Shown: positions 42,014-51,543 of the stretch, piece by piece
How the letters are laid out: every line of letters starts with the position of its first letter
How positions within the stretch are numbered: the stretch's first letter is position 1
The notes under the pieces: generated by a model
Seen by the model: the letters and a program-made list of their open reading frames with translations, nothing else
What the model was told of the DNA's origin: nothing
The model's database searches: none
NCBI GenBank assembly: GCA_025201845.1
Contig: MU603933.1
Coordinates: 230,691 to 294,690, forward strand
Direction: 5' to 3'
DNA from: Martensiomyces pterosporus
Taxonomy: Eukaryota; Kickxellomycota; Kickxellomycetes; Kickxellales; Kickxellaceae
DNA: 64,000 nucleotides
Position numbers and translations under genes: made by a program

Positions 42014-43186
42014 ATGAAGGGCGGCAGAAAAGGCGGGGGCAGCAGCAGCAGCAGTGGGCACGGAAAGACCCCACACCACCAGGCCAAGCACCACTACGAC
42101 AAAAAGGCGCCAGGCGGCCGCTACGCCATGCGCTACGCACTCGACGGCCATGATCTGGCAGAACCGACAGACAGCGGCGACGAGGCCGGCAACAGCGCCA
42201 TCACTGTGCCCCTGGGCATGTGGGACTTTGACCACTGCGACCCCAAGCGGTGCTCTGGACGAAAACTCGCCCGCATGGGCTTGGTGAAGGAGTTCCGCCT
42301 GGGCCAGGTCTTCAAGGGCATCGTGATGAGTCCCGAGGGCAAGCAGGTGGTGTCAAGGGCCGACCTGCCCATCATGCAGAAGTACGGCGCCGCCATGATC
42401 GACTGCTCGTGGGCCAGGCTGGACGAGGTGCCATTCAACCGCATCAAGGCCAACCACAACCGCCTGCTTCCGTACCTGGTCGCATCCAACCCCGTCAACT
42501 ACGGCAAGCCGTGGCGTCTGAACTGCGTCGAGGCCTTGGCTGCCGCGTTCTACATCGTTGGGTGGGATGAGATTGGAGACGAGCTGATGAGCAAGTTCAA
42601 GTGGGGGCATGCGTTCAAGGAAATGAACAGCACGCTGTTTAAGAAGTATGCGGCGTGCGAGTCTAATGCTGAGGTTCTCGACGTGCAGAACGAGTGGATG
42701 GCTATGATTGACAGGGAGAACCTGATGCGGGAGCAGTCAAAGATCAACGACTACGCCGACATTGGCGCGGGTATTGGTAGCGACCGTGGCGAGGAGGATG
42801 CATCCGACAGTGACGACGACTTTGGGATGCCGGCAAACCCAAACCGCGCACAGCCAGCGACAGATTTCCCGCCCTCAGAGTCGGAAGATCAAGACGACAG
42901 CAGCGATGACCAGGGCTACCGCAGCCGTGGTCTTATGCCTGAAAGCGATGGCGACGACTCAGATCTGAGCGATGATGGCGATGATGGCGATGATGGCGAT
43001 GATGGCGATGATGGCGACGATGGCGACGGTAGGATGGCAGAGCTTGTTCGCCTGGGCCGCTACCGTGCAGTCACAGACCGCTTAGGAAACACCACATATG
43101 TAGAAAACAGCGACTACGAGGAGGACAGCAATGGCCAAGAGGCACACGCAGCACTGACTGAAAAGCTGAAAAGCACAACTTTGTAA
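42014..43186 (+). CDS. TSR3: 18S rRNA aminocarboxypropyltransferase TSR3
   Basis: Adds the 3-amino-3-carboxypropyl group from S-adenosylmethionine to the hypermodified pseudouridine of 18S rRNA (m1acp3-psi) late in 40S maturation. 390 residues; the start at 42014 opens a Gly/Ser/His-rich tail. The conserved core runs about 55-245: LGMWDFDHCDPKRCSGRKL (RLI-like N-terminal fold), CSWARLDEVPFN, RLLPYLVASNPVNYGKPWRLNCVEALAAAFYIVG (SAM-binding SPOUT-like knot), and HAFKEMNSTLFKKYAACESNAEV. The C-terminal 130 residues are acidic and disordered with a (Gly-Asp-Asp)n tract at 42971-43028. The gene converges with the GNAT gene, only 106 bp away. Confidence 0.95.
   Translation: MKGGRKGGGSSSSSGHGKTPHHQAKHHYDKKAPGGRYAMRYALDGHDLAEPTDSGDEAGNSAITVPLGMWDFDHCDPKRCSGRKLARMGLVKEFRLGQVFKGIVMSPEGKQVVSRADLPIMQKYGAAMIDCSWARLDEVPFNRIKANHNRLLPYLVASNPVNYGKPWRLNCVEALAAAFYIVGWDEIGDELMSKFKWGHAFKEMNSTLFKKYAACESNAEVLDVQNEWMAMIDRENLMREQSKINDYADIGAGIGSDRGEEDASDSDDDFGMPANPNRAQPATDFPPSESEDQDDSSDDQGYRSRGLMPESDGDDSDLSDDGDDGDDGDDGDDGDDGDGRMAELVRLGRYRAVTDRLGNTTYVENSDYEEDSNGQEAHAALTEKLKSTTL
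42971..43028 (+). repeat. GATGATGGC triplet-multiple repeat (Asp-Asp-Gly)
   Basis: Six to seven nearly perfect 9-bp units within the TSR3 acidic tail. Uniform codons suggest a recent, length-variable minisatellite. Confidence 0.85.
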
Positions 43187-43292
43187 TATCTTGCTCACAC
43201 CGCCACTCCTTTTACATGTCTTGGCCTCGTTTATAAATTCCACATTGTCATAAATGGATGTGCTAGGTGCAAGAAGTGCTGCTGTGGCCAGG

Positions 43293-44366
43293 CTACGCCG
43301 CCACGTCGCACTTTGACCAGCTCACTCTCGCTGCTGGCTTGAACCCAATGCTGCCAAAGAGCCCGCGCGACTGCTCGTTGTAGTCCTCAATCGACAGCTG
43401 CAACGCAAAGCGGTGCTCCACCGGCTGCTGGCTACCAGTAGCAGCGCCGCTGTGGTAGACCTCGCGCATTTGCTTCGTGAATGCATCGACGATTTTGTCG
43501 CCCAAGTCGTAGACGATGTACCTCGCCAGGCCCCTACGCCTGTACTCTGGCACAGTATGCATGCACCCGAATTGGAAGTCGCCATGGGCCAGTCCCCAGG
43601 CAACCAGTGCGCCATCGCTCCTACGGCGAATGCACGTTGAGAGCGAGAGGCAGAACTGCAGGTACTCGACATCGTACTGGATCTTGTTGCGCTCCTGGAC
43701 CACCTGCAGATCCTCAATGGTGAGCTGCGAGAACTCCAGGCCAAGACCCAAAGCCGCCTCCGTCTGCTCAAACGGGATAGGCCGCGCAGAGCCATGCCAT
43801 TCCCTCGCATCCATCGAGTAGTTGTCGCAGCTGGACTGGTAGTATTTTTTGGCCACGTTGATCTCATCGAAGAGATAGTCGTCAACGCCCATGAAGAACA
43901 GCGGCCCGCCATGGAGCCTGCTCAGAGCAGACGCAAACCGTGCAAAATCTTCGCTCGTCTGCTTTGACGCATTCTGGCCGCTGTTGATAACCACGCGGAC
44001 TTCAACCCCATCGCTTGTGCGCGTAGTCCCGTTGGCATCAAATACACTCAGCAGGACAATAAAGTCGATGCAGCCCCAGAACCCTGCACGCAGGTGGCTA
44101 CTGCAGTCGCTGCCTGGCGGAGGCAGCGATGCTACTGGTGCAGTTGCATGTAGCCAGATTTCGTCATGGCCGTCGTAGTCGCTCAGAGCGCCGCCGCTTC
44201 CACCCACCGAATCGACCCTCAGCAGCCGTCCTAGCACCCGGTAGGCCTGGGTCGTGTGCAAGGAGTGGAGCTGCTCAAGGAAACCAACCTTGACGGCATC
44301 GTGGTTAAGCAGCGGAACCAGTCTGTCGCTCTGGAGTGCAGCGAAGCGAAGCTTTTGCTCGGCCAT
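43293..44366 (-). CDS. GNAT-family N-acetyltransferase (FR47/GLYAT-like)
   Basis: A 357-residue protein with a C-terminal GCN5-related acetyltransferase fold. The start at 44366 (MAEQKLRF) is chosen because upstream in-frame codons are not protein-like. The N-terminal 200 residues resemble the acceptor half of glycine N-acyltransferase-like proteins (VGFLEQLHS, then FFMGVDDYLFDEINVAKKY). The acetyl-CoA region is GALVAWGLAHGDFQFGCMHTVPEYRRRGLARYIVYDLG, where RRRGLA is the pyrophosphate loop (R/Q-x-x-G-x-A). The distal strand ends in SRGLFGSIGFKPAARVSW, the usual F.S.GF terminal motif of the family. Substrate unknown; no targeting signal is apparent. It is a single exon, tail to tail with TSR3. 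Confidence 0.75.
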   Translation of the reverse strand: MAEQKLRFAALQSDRLVPLLNHDAVKVGFLEQLHSLHTTQAYRVLGRLLRVDSVGGSGGALSDYDGHDEIWLHATAPVASLPPPGSDCSSHLRAGFWGCIDFIVLLSVFDANGTTRTSDGVEVRVVINSGQNASKQTSEDFARFASALSRLHGGPLFFMGVDDYLFDEINVAKKYYQSSCDNYSMDAREWHGSARPIPFEQTEAALGLGLEFSQLTIEDLQVVQERNKIQYDVEYLQFCLSLSTCIRRRSDGALVAWGLAHGDFQFGCMHTVPEYRRRGLARYIVYDLGDKIVDAFTKQMREVYHSGAATGSQQPVEHRFALQLSIEDYNEQSRGLFGSIGFKPAARVSWSKCDVAA

Positions 44367-44715
44367 TGGTGAAAGACGATAGCAGGCAGAAGGGAGTGCG
44401 GAGATAAAGATAAAGATGTGCCTAGTGTGCTGGACCATTGGTGGTGGGAAACCCTCCTGCTGGTGGCTGCTGCGGCAGTGGGGTTTCAGCATGCATGGCA
44501 ATGAGCACAGACCACAGACAAAGCCCCATTGGTCTGCTGACTAGCCTCAGCATTCGGGGCTCAGGAACTGAACGACGTTGCAATCCATTTTGCTTAGATA
44601 AGAGAACGCCATAAATACAGATCAATTGCAGTGAACAAATACAGGTCAGTTGCAGTGGCCCGTGCGCCAAGGCTAGCAGCGCAAGCCGCGCCCTTCCTGG
44701 ATGCCTCCTGGCGGC
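44367..44715. other. intergenic region, GNAT gene promoter
   Basis: 349 bp between tandem minus-strand genes; nothing distinctive. Confidence 0.4.
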
Positions 44716-47700
44716 TTACAGCTCGCAGAAATCCACGTCTCCTGCAGCACCGCAACTGCTGGCTAGCGACTGCAGAGCCTCAACGCTCTCTCTGGCACTT
44801 GCAGCGGTAGCAAACCAAACATTCCATCCAGACTCGTCCAGACCTTTATTGCCAGCATCCTGATCTCTGTGCTGCGTAGCAAATTCGATGCGCAGCATCG
44901 CACGCCAACTGGTACCTGCACACCCAAGAACATCTCCATCGGGTGCCGCTGCCTGGTCGCCGTCGTGCTTCTCGCCAGCCACGGGCGACGATGGCGATGA
45001 GGACGTCGACGGCTTTGGAATAACAGTAACCGATCTGGAGATCATCGCGACGCGACGCAGATCAGCAATGGGCCTGGCATGTTCGACCCTGTCGTACTGG
45101 CTCACCGCGCTCGACATCAGCTGGCCAGCCAGCTCGCGGCGCTCCCTATCGCCAGTCGCTGCATCTGCCTGCGCAGCAGTGGGTGAGCTGGACGCCTGGT
45201 TGGCCATGCTGGGAGATGCCGAGTTTGCTGTCGACGCCGCCTTGGATGTAGCCGCCGACGCGGAGCTTGGCGCGTTTGACCTACGAGCTAGCTCCTCTGC
45301 CAGGGCCTTCGGGTCATACGTGTCCGGGTCCGAAGTGACGATAGTCGGCGGCGCAATTCTCTGCCACTTGCGGTACAGCGCGCGGAGATCAGGAACTGGG
45401 GGCGGCCACACGTCCAAGCGCTCGCGGACCAAGTAGAGGAACTGCGGGGACCCAACAAGCGTGAACGGCTGTATTCCAACTGCCGGACCCGGCCCTTCAC
45501 TCGAACGCAGGGGGGACGGAACATGGCCAACGCAAAAGTACAGCTTGAGGAACTCGTATGTGACCTTGTCGACAATGACGTTGTCGCCGCTTGCCGCATC
45601 GACCATTGCGCCTGGCTGCCTCCCGCTGCGGGTGCGCAAAAGCTCTGCCTGCAGCTGCCTCAGAGCAGCTTTCTGCTCCTCAAGCACTAGCTGATCAGCG
45701 ACAGACCGCACAGTCAATGGCTTGTCATTGGTGCCAGCTGCTGGCGCTGCATCGCCATTCCCGACACAGCTCCCACTCAAATGAGCGCCTTCGCCATCGT
45801 CGTCAATGGCGTCGAATGTAGATGGCCGCAAAAACACCTGTTGGACCAGATGGTGCATCGCCCACTCGACATCGTGGTTGATCGCACGCAGCCGCCCACT
45901 GCCCTTGCCAGCGCCAGAGTCAAGTGCGCGGGTCTCGTATCCAATCTCCACCAGCGAGTCGAGCAAATCCGAGCACGCCAAGCGATCGCGGATCATAAAC
46001 ACACAGGAGGACACTGTGCCACTGGCAAACAGAGAGAAGCGGTGCTTGTGCTGGGCAGGCTGAAGCGCACTGGCCCTCGCCACATACACTTGGTGGGCCC
46101 CAGCCCGCTTCTCAGCGTCCCTGCCATCGCCGCCAGCTCCCCGTGAAGACGCGTACCCTAGCAGCGGGTACGCCGGGTGAGTGGTAGCCAGCAGCTGTTG
46201 CATTTTCTTGTCACACCAGCCGCTGCCCGGTTTCTCCTCAGCCCGAAGCAACGACGAGTGCAGCGCGAGGTACTGCCGGTTAGGGCCAATGTCGATGCGT
46301 CCAAGCGTGGTCAGCGGGATCGAAAACAGCAAGCCCAAATGGCGCTCGGGTTGCAGCTCCATCTCGGCCCGCTTTGCAGCAGTCACATCCCGGAAGGCAT
46401 CCCACGTTGGCGAGAAGACGTAGACCGCATGTGAGCTGAGCGCCAGATACATCGCCTGCTCGGACATCTCGGGCGCCAGAGCAGCACTTGCTCTCCAATC
46501 AGTGTCGATAACAAATGTGCGCTTATCCTCAACACCGGAGATGTCCACGGCATCGTCTTTTGTTCCCTCCTCAGCCGCCGAAGCTGCTCCGCCAAGGAAC
46601 GACGACAGCCCCCACTTGGTTCCCGACGCCGGCTTGCTGCCACCACCACCGGCACCCCCGCTACCAGTGCTCGTCTGTGCTGCCGGTAGCTCCTTAGGGA
46701 CAGTTGGGCAGACCTGGCGGATCAAGCCAGCAGGCACCCACTGCATCAGCCTCTCGTCATCCGCGTCAAACACGCTGAGCTGCAGAAACAGGCTAATGGC
46801 ATTCGAGGCCTTTGCAAACGGCAAATGCCCATCAGAAACGGCGCCACCCAACCTATCCAAGTCAGCCCTGAGCGAGCTCTGTGCGCTCTGCCGGTGGAGT
46901 GCATGTCGCGCACGCCTCTCGCTCGCTAGTTTATCCACGCTGCCCGAGTGCTTCGCCGCCGAGTTGGATCGGTTGCGGCGAGTAATAAACGGTTGCTTCC
47001 AAATGTCGCCCACATCCGCCTGCGCGCCATCTTCCTCCGACTGCCTTTCATCTGAGGCATAAAACTCGCGCAAATAGCTGCGCTTGCATTCGGGGCACTG
47101 CAGCTCGGTGGGCGGAGGCGCGATGGCCACGAACTCCTTGTCCGAGTCCAGAACATCGAGCATCTCTCGCTCGCTGTCGATGTACCCATGCCAGCTACAG
47201 CGCAGACACTCAGCTTGTTTGTAAACTTGCTCGGACAGCCCGGCGGCGTTGTTGGCATTGGCTGCAGACTGCAGCGAGTCCACAAGGCTTCTATAGCTGC
47301 CGGTGGCATCTGCTTGGACATCGGGGCGGTACTCGATCCACGATGGAGAATCGAACCGGGCAGCCTTGATCTCGACTCTGACCGCCCCTGTCTTGCCATG
47401 CAGCAGCTTCACACGCACGATCGACGAGAGCGGCACCTTCGAAGCGATATACACGCTGTCCAGGAGATCAGTCGGGCAGCTGCTTGGCAAGGATTCAGAG
47501 CCAGGCAGCCTGTCAGCAACCTCAACAATCGAGTCTGCTGTTATATAGACACAGCGCGTGCCCTCCAGCGTACGCTTAACCACTCTGCTGCCACCTGCAG
47601 CTTGAGGGTCGTGGGCTAACGGCGAATCGGCCAATGGGACGATCTGGAATCTAGTCGCTACGACCTGCTTGGCCGTGACACCCACCCCCTCGCCATGCAA

Positions 47701-50292
47701 CAGCAGCTGCAGCTCGCTGAGCGGCTGTGGCTGCACATCTGCGGCTGGATGCAGTGGTGGAGTGATTGACGGGGTACTAGAGGTCAAGCGCTCGCTGCTG
47801 TTCACGGGACTAGCTCCCGTTGCTGCAACTACTTCGCCTGTGCCTGCCAACCCCGCACTGGCCGCATCCTCGGGGCTCAGCGCTTCTGCCAGCACACCTG
47901 CAGTCTTTTCGCCCTCCGAGTAGTGGGGCAATCTGGCAATGTCCTTCTTGCGTGCAGTCTTGCGCCTGGGGAACAGGAAGCTCGGCAGTTGAGTGTCAGG
48001 CGCAGCAGCAGCGCCAGCCATTTGCTCCGGAGACGTGGCTCGAGACACTTCCTGAGCACTCTCGGACCTAGTGATCAGCGAAAGCGATTTCGGCTGCCCA
48101 TTGAGCTCCACTGATGCGTGCACATCCTGTGCGTCGTCAAACAGCGATGCCTGCGACTGAGGCGCTGGGCTCGCTGAGGGCGACTGCGCCTGGAGCTCAG
48201 CAAACGCGCGGAGCCAGGATGACCCGGCTTCGGCGCGCATCATCTCCACTTTGCGTCTATATCTCTCGGGGTCGCGCATAGCCGATGATCCCATGCGGAT
48301 GCTGGGGGCAAACGCGCTGGGAGTGGGGCTGGTTGGGCGAGACGAGTAGCTCGAAGGCACAGAGTGCATGAGCCCAGCGTGCATCTGCGGCCCAAACTCA
48401 TGCTGCGTACTGGATGCGAGCGGTCCATTGATGGCGGTGGCCGTGGCGCGGCGCTTCGATTTTGCCCGCTGCTTCACCATGATGCTGCGCGCCGCGGGCG
48501 AAGCAAGCGCATTTCCAGCAACGTTGCCGCGCCTGTGCGAGGATGCAACCGTGACTGCCTGTAGCTCAGTCGCACGAAGCACCCTTGGTATCTTCTCCAG
48601 TGTGCTCAGCAAGGGCCCAACCGGCGACGACGGCGGCAGCTCCTCCTTGCTCTGATGCATGGCGCCGCTGCCGTTTGCAAATCCAGGGGCGTCAGTGGCC
48701 ACTATACTTTCGCGATCAGCAACCTCGTCGCCAGCAGACTCCTCAATGAATGCCATTTTGGGCCTGCGCGCCTTCATGATGGGCGTGTCTGGCGCTTTGG
48801 GTGCCCCTGCCGAGTGCCCCGTGGCCATGCGCGGTATCTTTGCCATTTCTCTGCGCTCCTGGCTAGTTGGGCCATGGCCGTCGAGCACAAGCGGGACGTC
48901 TCTGTGATCAAAGGCCGAGAACACCAGTGGCCGGTAGTCCTCCGTGGCATTCTTTGCGAACGGGTTCCCTCTGACATTGAGCACGCTGAGCGACGGGAGG
49001 TTGCGCAGAACCAGAACGCTCGACCACTCCTCCAGCTCGTTCTCCGCCACATCGAGAATCTCCAGCGCCCACAGCCGGCGCAATCCAGACAGATCCGCCA
49101 GGTGGTTCTGTGCCAGGTTGAGCCTAACAATACTGCCGAGTTTCAGCGAAATATCCGACACGTCAGTGATTGCGTTTCCGTGAAGGTCAAGCCAGCTGAG
49201 ATTGTACAGCGCTGTGAGCGAGCCAGGCACATCTGTGAGCTCGCACCCGGACAGCGAAAGCCGGGCGACGGCTGGCACCTGTGCCGCAAGCGAATCGCGC
49301 AAGGGCGCAGGATCTATGCCTGGGTTACCCGACAGATCCAAAAGCACCAGGCGGCGCCATGCACGCCCCGTGTCTTCTCTGACCGGGGCCTGGCTAGGGT
49401 CCACATGGCTGGGACCTAACACACTATTCAAGTCAATGCCAGCATACTTGACCGACAAACAGGTGATCCGGTTGGGCAGCCAACTGTCCCAGAAGCGCAG
49501 CGAACCACGCGCAATGCTCTGAATTTCCAGGTACTCAAGCTGCGGGAACCACGTCAGAACAGCCTGCCCATCGCTCTCAGAAACCTCCTCTGCCTCAGCA
49601 GATATTTTGAGCGCCGTGGCGCGCGCAAAGATATTCGAGATAAGCTGCCACGCCGCTGTCCGTACGCGCTCCTCCGAGTCTGCGCTTGCTGATCCGGGAC
49701 TGGTGTCGCCCCTGTTGCCACTGCTGCTGCTGCTGCTGCTGGTACCCCAGCTCCAGAGTTTTGATGCGCCTGAGGTGGCCGGTTTGGTAGCGCTGGTGCC
49801 AAGATTGGAGCTCCGACGCCTGCCGCCGCTCGCCGCTGCCCTTGGCGATGCCTCGCCAGCAGTCAGACGTGACACAAACCCATCGACAAGCGACGTGGGC
49901 TTTCCCAGGGCGTCCACGTACTCGAGGCTTCTAAACACTTGAAACAGACACCGGCAGTCATCCCACGCCAGCCAAACCATCCCCTGCGCGTGCACTGCCT
50001 CGCCCTGAGAATCCAGCAGCGCTGTCCCCAGCGGATGGATATGTCTGGTGCTAGCAGGCAGCGTGCTCCATGAGCCAAACAGCGTGCTTGCTAGTGCCTG
50101 GGTGGGAGCATGCAGAAATGAAGTCAGGGCGCTGCCTAGCGAGGCGGCTACTGGTGCTGGCGGCGCCTCTGGTGCTGCTGAGCCCTCTTGTCGCCGAAAT
50201 GGAGTGGTGGATAGGATGTGTGATTGGTGTGTGCAAAGGTCGTCGGCAATTTCGCATACTCTTGTCGCAGCCTGCGTATCCAGCGGGAGCAT
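44716..50292 (-). CDS. very large LRR/PH-like protein resembling STK11IP
   Basis: 1,858 residues from the ATG at 50292 (MLPLDTQAA); the frame remains open 95 codons upstream without protein-like composition. Order: an N-terminal helical region; leucine-rich repeats at about 250-490 (LDLSGNPGIDPAPL, LSWLDLHGNAITDVS, IVRLNLAQNHLADLSGL, LEILDVAENELEEW, LSVLNVRGNPFA) closed by an ATEDYRPLVFSAF cap; a disordered Ser/Pro stretch; a PH-like region at about 875-1005; and a probable zinc ribbon (CLRC...CPEC, about 1025-1070). More folded blocks follow, with PFTLVGSPQFLYLVRERLDVWPPP near 1660. LRR followed by PH-like and CxxC elements recalls animal STK11IP (LIP1), a lysosomal, mTORC1-linked V-ATPase regulator. 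Nud1/Cdc11 and nischarin-like proteins are alternatives. The neighbouring upstream gene encodes a V-ATPase assembly factor. Confidence 0.6.
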   Translation of the reverse strand: MLPLDTQAATRVCEIADDLCTHQSHILSTTPFRRQEGSAAPEAPPAPVAASLGSALTSFLHAPTQALASTLFGSWSTLPASTRHIHPLGTALLDSQGEAVHAQGMVWLAWDDCRCLFQVFRSLEYVDALGKPTSLVDGFVSRLTAGEASPRAAASGGRRRSSNLGTSATKPATSGASKLWSWGTSSSSSSSGNRGDTSPGSASADSEERVRTAAWQLISNIFARATALKISAEAEEVSESDGQAVLTWFPQLEYLEIQSIARGSLRFWDSWLPNRITCLSVKYAGIDLNSVLGPSHVDPSQAPVREDTGRAWRRLVLLDLSGNPGIDPAPLRDSLAAQVPAVARLSLSGCELTDVPGSLTALYNLSWLDLHGNAITDVSDISLKLGSIVRLNLAQNHLADLSGLRRLWALEILDVAENELEEWSSVLVLRNLPSLSVLNVRGNPFAKNATEDYRPLVFSAFDHRDVPLVLDGHGPTSQERREMAKIPRMATGHSAGAPKAPDTPIMKARRPKMAFIEESAGDEVADRESIVATDAPGFANGSGAMHQSKEELPPSSPVGPLLSTLEKIPRVLRATELQAVTVASSHRRGNVAGNALASPAARSIMVKQRAKSKRRATATAINGPLASSTQHEFGPQMHAGLMHSVPSSYSSRPTSPTPSAFAPSIRMGSSAMRDPERYRRKVEMMRAEAGSSWLRAFAELQAQSPSASPAPQSQASLFDDAQDVHASVELNGQPKSLSLITRSESAQEVSRATSPEQMAGAAAAPDTQLPSFLFPRRKTARKKDIARLPHYSEGEKTAGVLAEALSPEDAASAGLAGTGEVVAATGASPVNSSERLTSSTPSITPPLHPAADVQPQPLSELQLLLHGEGVGVTAKQVVATRFQIVPLADSPLAHDPQAAGGSRVVKRTLEGTRCVYITADSIVEVADRLPGSESLPSSCPTDLLDSVYIASKVPLSSIVRVKLLHGKTGAVRVEIKAARFDSPSWIEYRPDVQADATGSYRSLVDSLQSAANANNAAGLSEQVYKQAECLRCSWHGYIDSEREMLDVLDSDKEFVAIAPPPTELQCPECKRSYLREFYASDERQSEEDGAQADVGDIWKQPFITRRNRSNSAAKHSGSVDKLASERRARHALHRQSAQSSLRADLDRLGGAVSDGHLPFAKASNAISLFLQLSVFDADDERLMQWVPAGLIRQVCPTVPKELPAAQTSTGSGGAGGGGSKPASGTKWGLSSFLGGAASAAEEGTKDDAVDISGVEDKRTFVIDTDWRASAALAPEMSEQAMYLALSSHAVYVFSPTWDAFRDVTAAKRAEMELQPERHLGLLFSIPLTTLGRIDIGPNRQYLALHSSLLRAEEKPGSGWCDKKMQQLLATTHPAYPLLGYASSRGAGGDGRDAEKRAGAHQVYVARASALQPAQHKHRFSLFASGTVSSCVFMIRDRLACSDLLDSLVEIGYETRALDSGAGKGSGRLRAINHDVEWAMHHLVQQVFLRPSTFDAIDDDGEGAHLSGSCVGNGDAAPAAGTNDKPLTVRSVADQLVLEEQKAALRQLQAELLRTRSGRQPGAMVDAASGDNVIVDKVTYEFLKLYFCVGHVPSPLRSSEGPGPAVGIQPFTLVGSPQFLYLVRERLDVWPPPVPDLRALYRKWQRIAPPTIVTSDPDTYDPKALAEELARRSNAPSSASAATSKAASTANSASPSMANQASSSPTAAQADAATGDRERRELAGQLMSSAVSQYDRVEHARPIADLRRVAMISRSVTVIPKPSTSSSPSSPVAGEKHDGDQAAAPDGDVLGCAGTSWRAMLRIEFATQHRDQDAGNKGLDESGWNVWFATAASARESVEALQSLASSCGAAGDVDFCEL

Positions 50293-50657
50293 GGTGGAGT
50301 GGAAAGTATCAGAAGCTTGCGCCCTTTGTCCGTGGTTTTGTCGAGTATGCAAAAACAGTGCGTTTTCAGTGTGGAAAAGAGGTAGCTGAAAAGAGCCGGA
50401 CCAGCGCAGGCTAGCTGGAGCGGAGGAAGGGCAGAGCCGCCTCCATCGCCAGCATTCTCCACAGCCCTCAGCGCTACTGCCTGTCCCCATACCGCTGCCG
50501 TCGATTGTGTCGGATGAGGTTTGCGGCGGCAAAAGCACGGGGAATAAACACGCTTCGTGGCATTTGTCCAGCGGCATGGGTGCTTCTGCGCCTGGCCGGT
50601 CTCTGTCAGCAGCTGTTTATTATCACTACATGAAAAGGCACGGCGTGCTTGCTGCTA
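50293..50657. other. intergenic region, promoter of the LRR protein gene
   Basis: 365 bp. No TATA box. It includes an open stretch in frame with the LRR protein, which I treat as leader. Confidence 0.4.
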
Positions 50658-51278
50658 CTATTTGCGAGCATCAGCAGCGGCTGCCAGTGCGTGCGCAAGC
50701 TGCTCCTGCTTTTGCATCAAAACGCGCGTTAGCTGCGCCAGCGCCACCAGCTGGTCCAGCGACTCTATAAACCCGCTTTGCGCGTTGCGAAGCGTTGGTG
50801 GTACGAGCAGCCCAAACCAGTGCAGCGGATCCTTTGAGGCGGGCGACGGCGCAGGCTCATCGTCGCTACTACCCGAGTGTTCTTCGTCGCTACTACCAGA
50901 GTGCTCCTCGCTGTCCTCCGGCGCACTCTTTGCCACACGCCGTCTGCGGAGCCCCCTTTTGTCGAGAGAGCTATCATCGCCGCTGGTATTGGTCGCAGGG
51001 CCCTCCTCGGCGCGAGTGCTGCTGCATCTGGACACGGATATCGCCGCCGTGTCTTCATCGGTTTGGACTGTTGCTATTGCCTGAGTGCGTCCGCTGTACA
51101 GGTCCGGAGATATCCACCTGTACCCAGCGGACCGCCTTGCCTGAGCCAAGTCAAAGTACGCCCGCTTGAGCGTGCTGCTGCTGTCAGATCGCCCTAGTCG
51201 GTACTGGCTCAGGATATCGAGCATCTCCAACAGCGCCTTGTCGATTTCCTGCCGCCCTGCCGAGTTGCTGCTGCTCAT
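50658..51278 (-). CDS. VMA22: V-ATPase assembly factor VMA22/CCDC115
   Basis: An ER-localised chaperone that, with Vma12 and Vma21, assembles the V0 sector of the vacuolar ATPase. 206 residues (yeast 181, human 180). The N-terminal coiled-coil half has LLEMLDILSQYRLGRSDSSSTLKRAYFDLAQARRSAGYRWISPDLYSGRTQAIATV, which matches the family pattern of a leucine-rich helix, then a LaxARy.mG and a Y-x-x-R/x-A element. A linker of acidic EEHSGSSD repeats follows. The C-terminal signature DPLHWFGLLVPPTLRNAQSGF corresponds to the nearly invariant DPLRWFG.LVP..LR.AQ..F of CCDC115/Vma22, followed by a final helix. Hydrophilic, with no membrane segment, as expected. It shares a 265-bp divergent promoter with the methionine aminopeptidase gene. 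Confidence 0.88.
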   Translation of the reverse strand: MSSSNSAGRQEIDKALLEMLDILSQYRLGRSDSSSTLKRAYFDLAQARRSAGYRWISPDLYSGRTQAIATVQTDEDTAAISVSRCSSTRAEEGPATNTSGDDSSLDKRGLRRRRVAKSAPEDSEEHSGSSDEEHSGSSDDEPAPSPASKDPLHWFGLLVPPTLRNAQSGFIESLDQLVALAQLTRVLMQKQEQLAHALAAAADARK

Positions 51279-51543
51279 TGTCTCTCTAGCTGTTGTTGGG
51301 TTTTGTGGCTATAATACAAGTGCGAGCTATGGAAAGCGGCCTGGCCAGTTTTTTCCTCCCACCGCATGGTCAAATGCCGCTCTTTGCTGCTTGCCCTGTC
51401 TCGCTGGTTAACCAGGTTGGTTTTGGGTTGGACTGAGCGTCGCTGCCCACGCCTTTTTCTTCTGCTTGCTGTCTCCCTGCTGCCTCTTGAATCGCAGCTT
51501 GCTTACACACACCCTTTTGCTTCTCTTGTCGCATTTCTCCAGC

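Noticed and set aside
47340..47365. GAATCGAACC resembling a reverse-strand tRNA T-arm
   Set aside because: Lies inside the well-supported LRR protein coding sequence and has no matching tRNA body.
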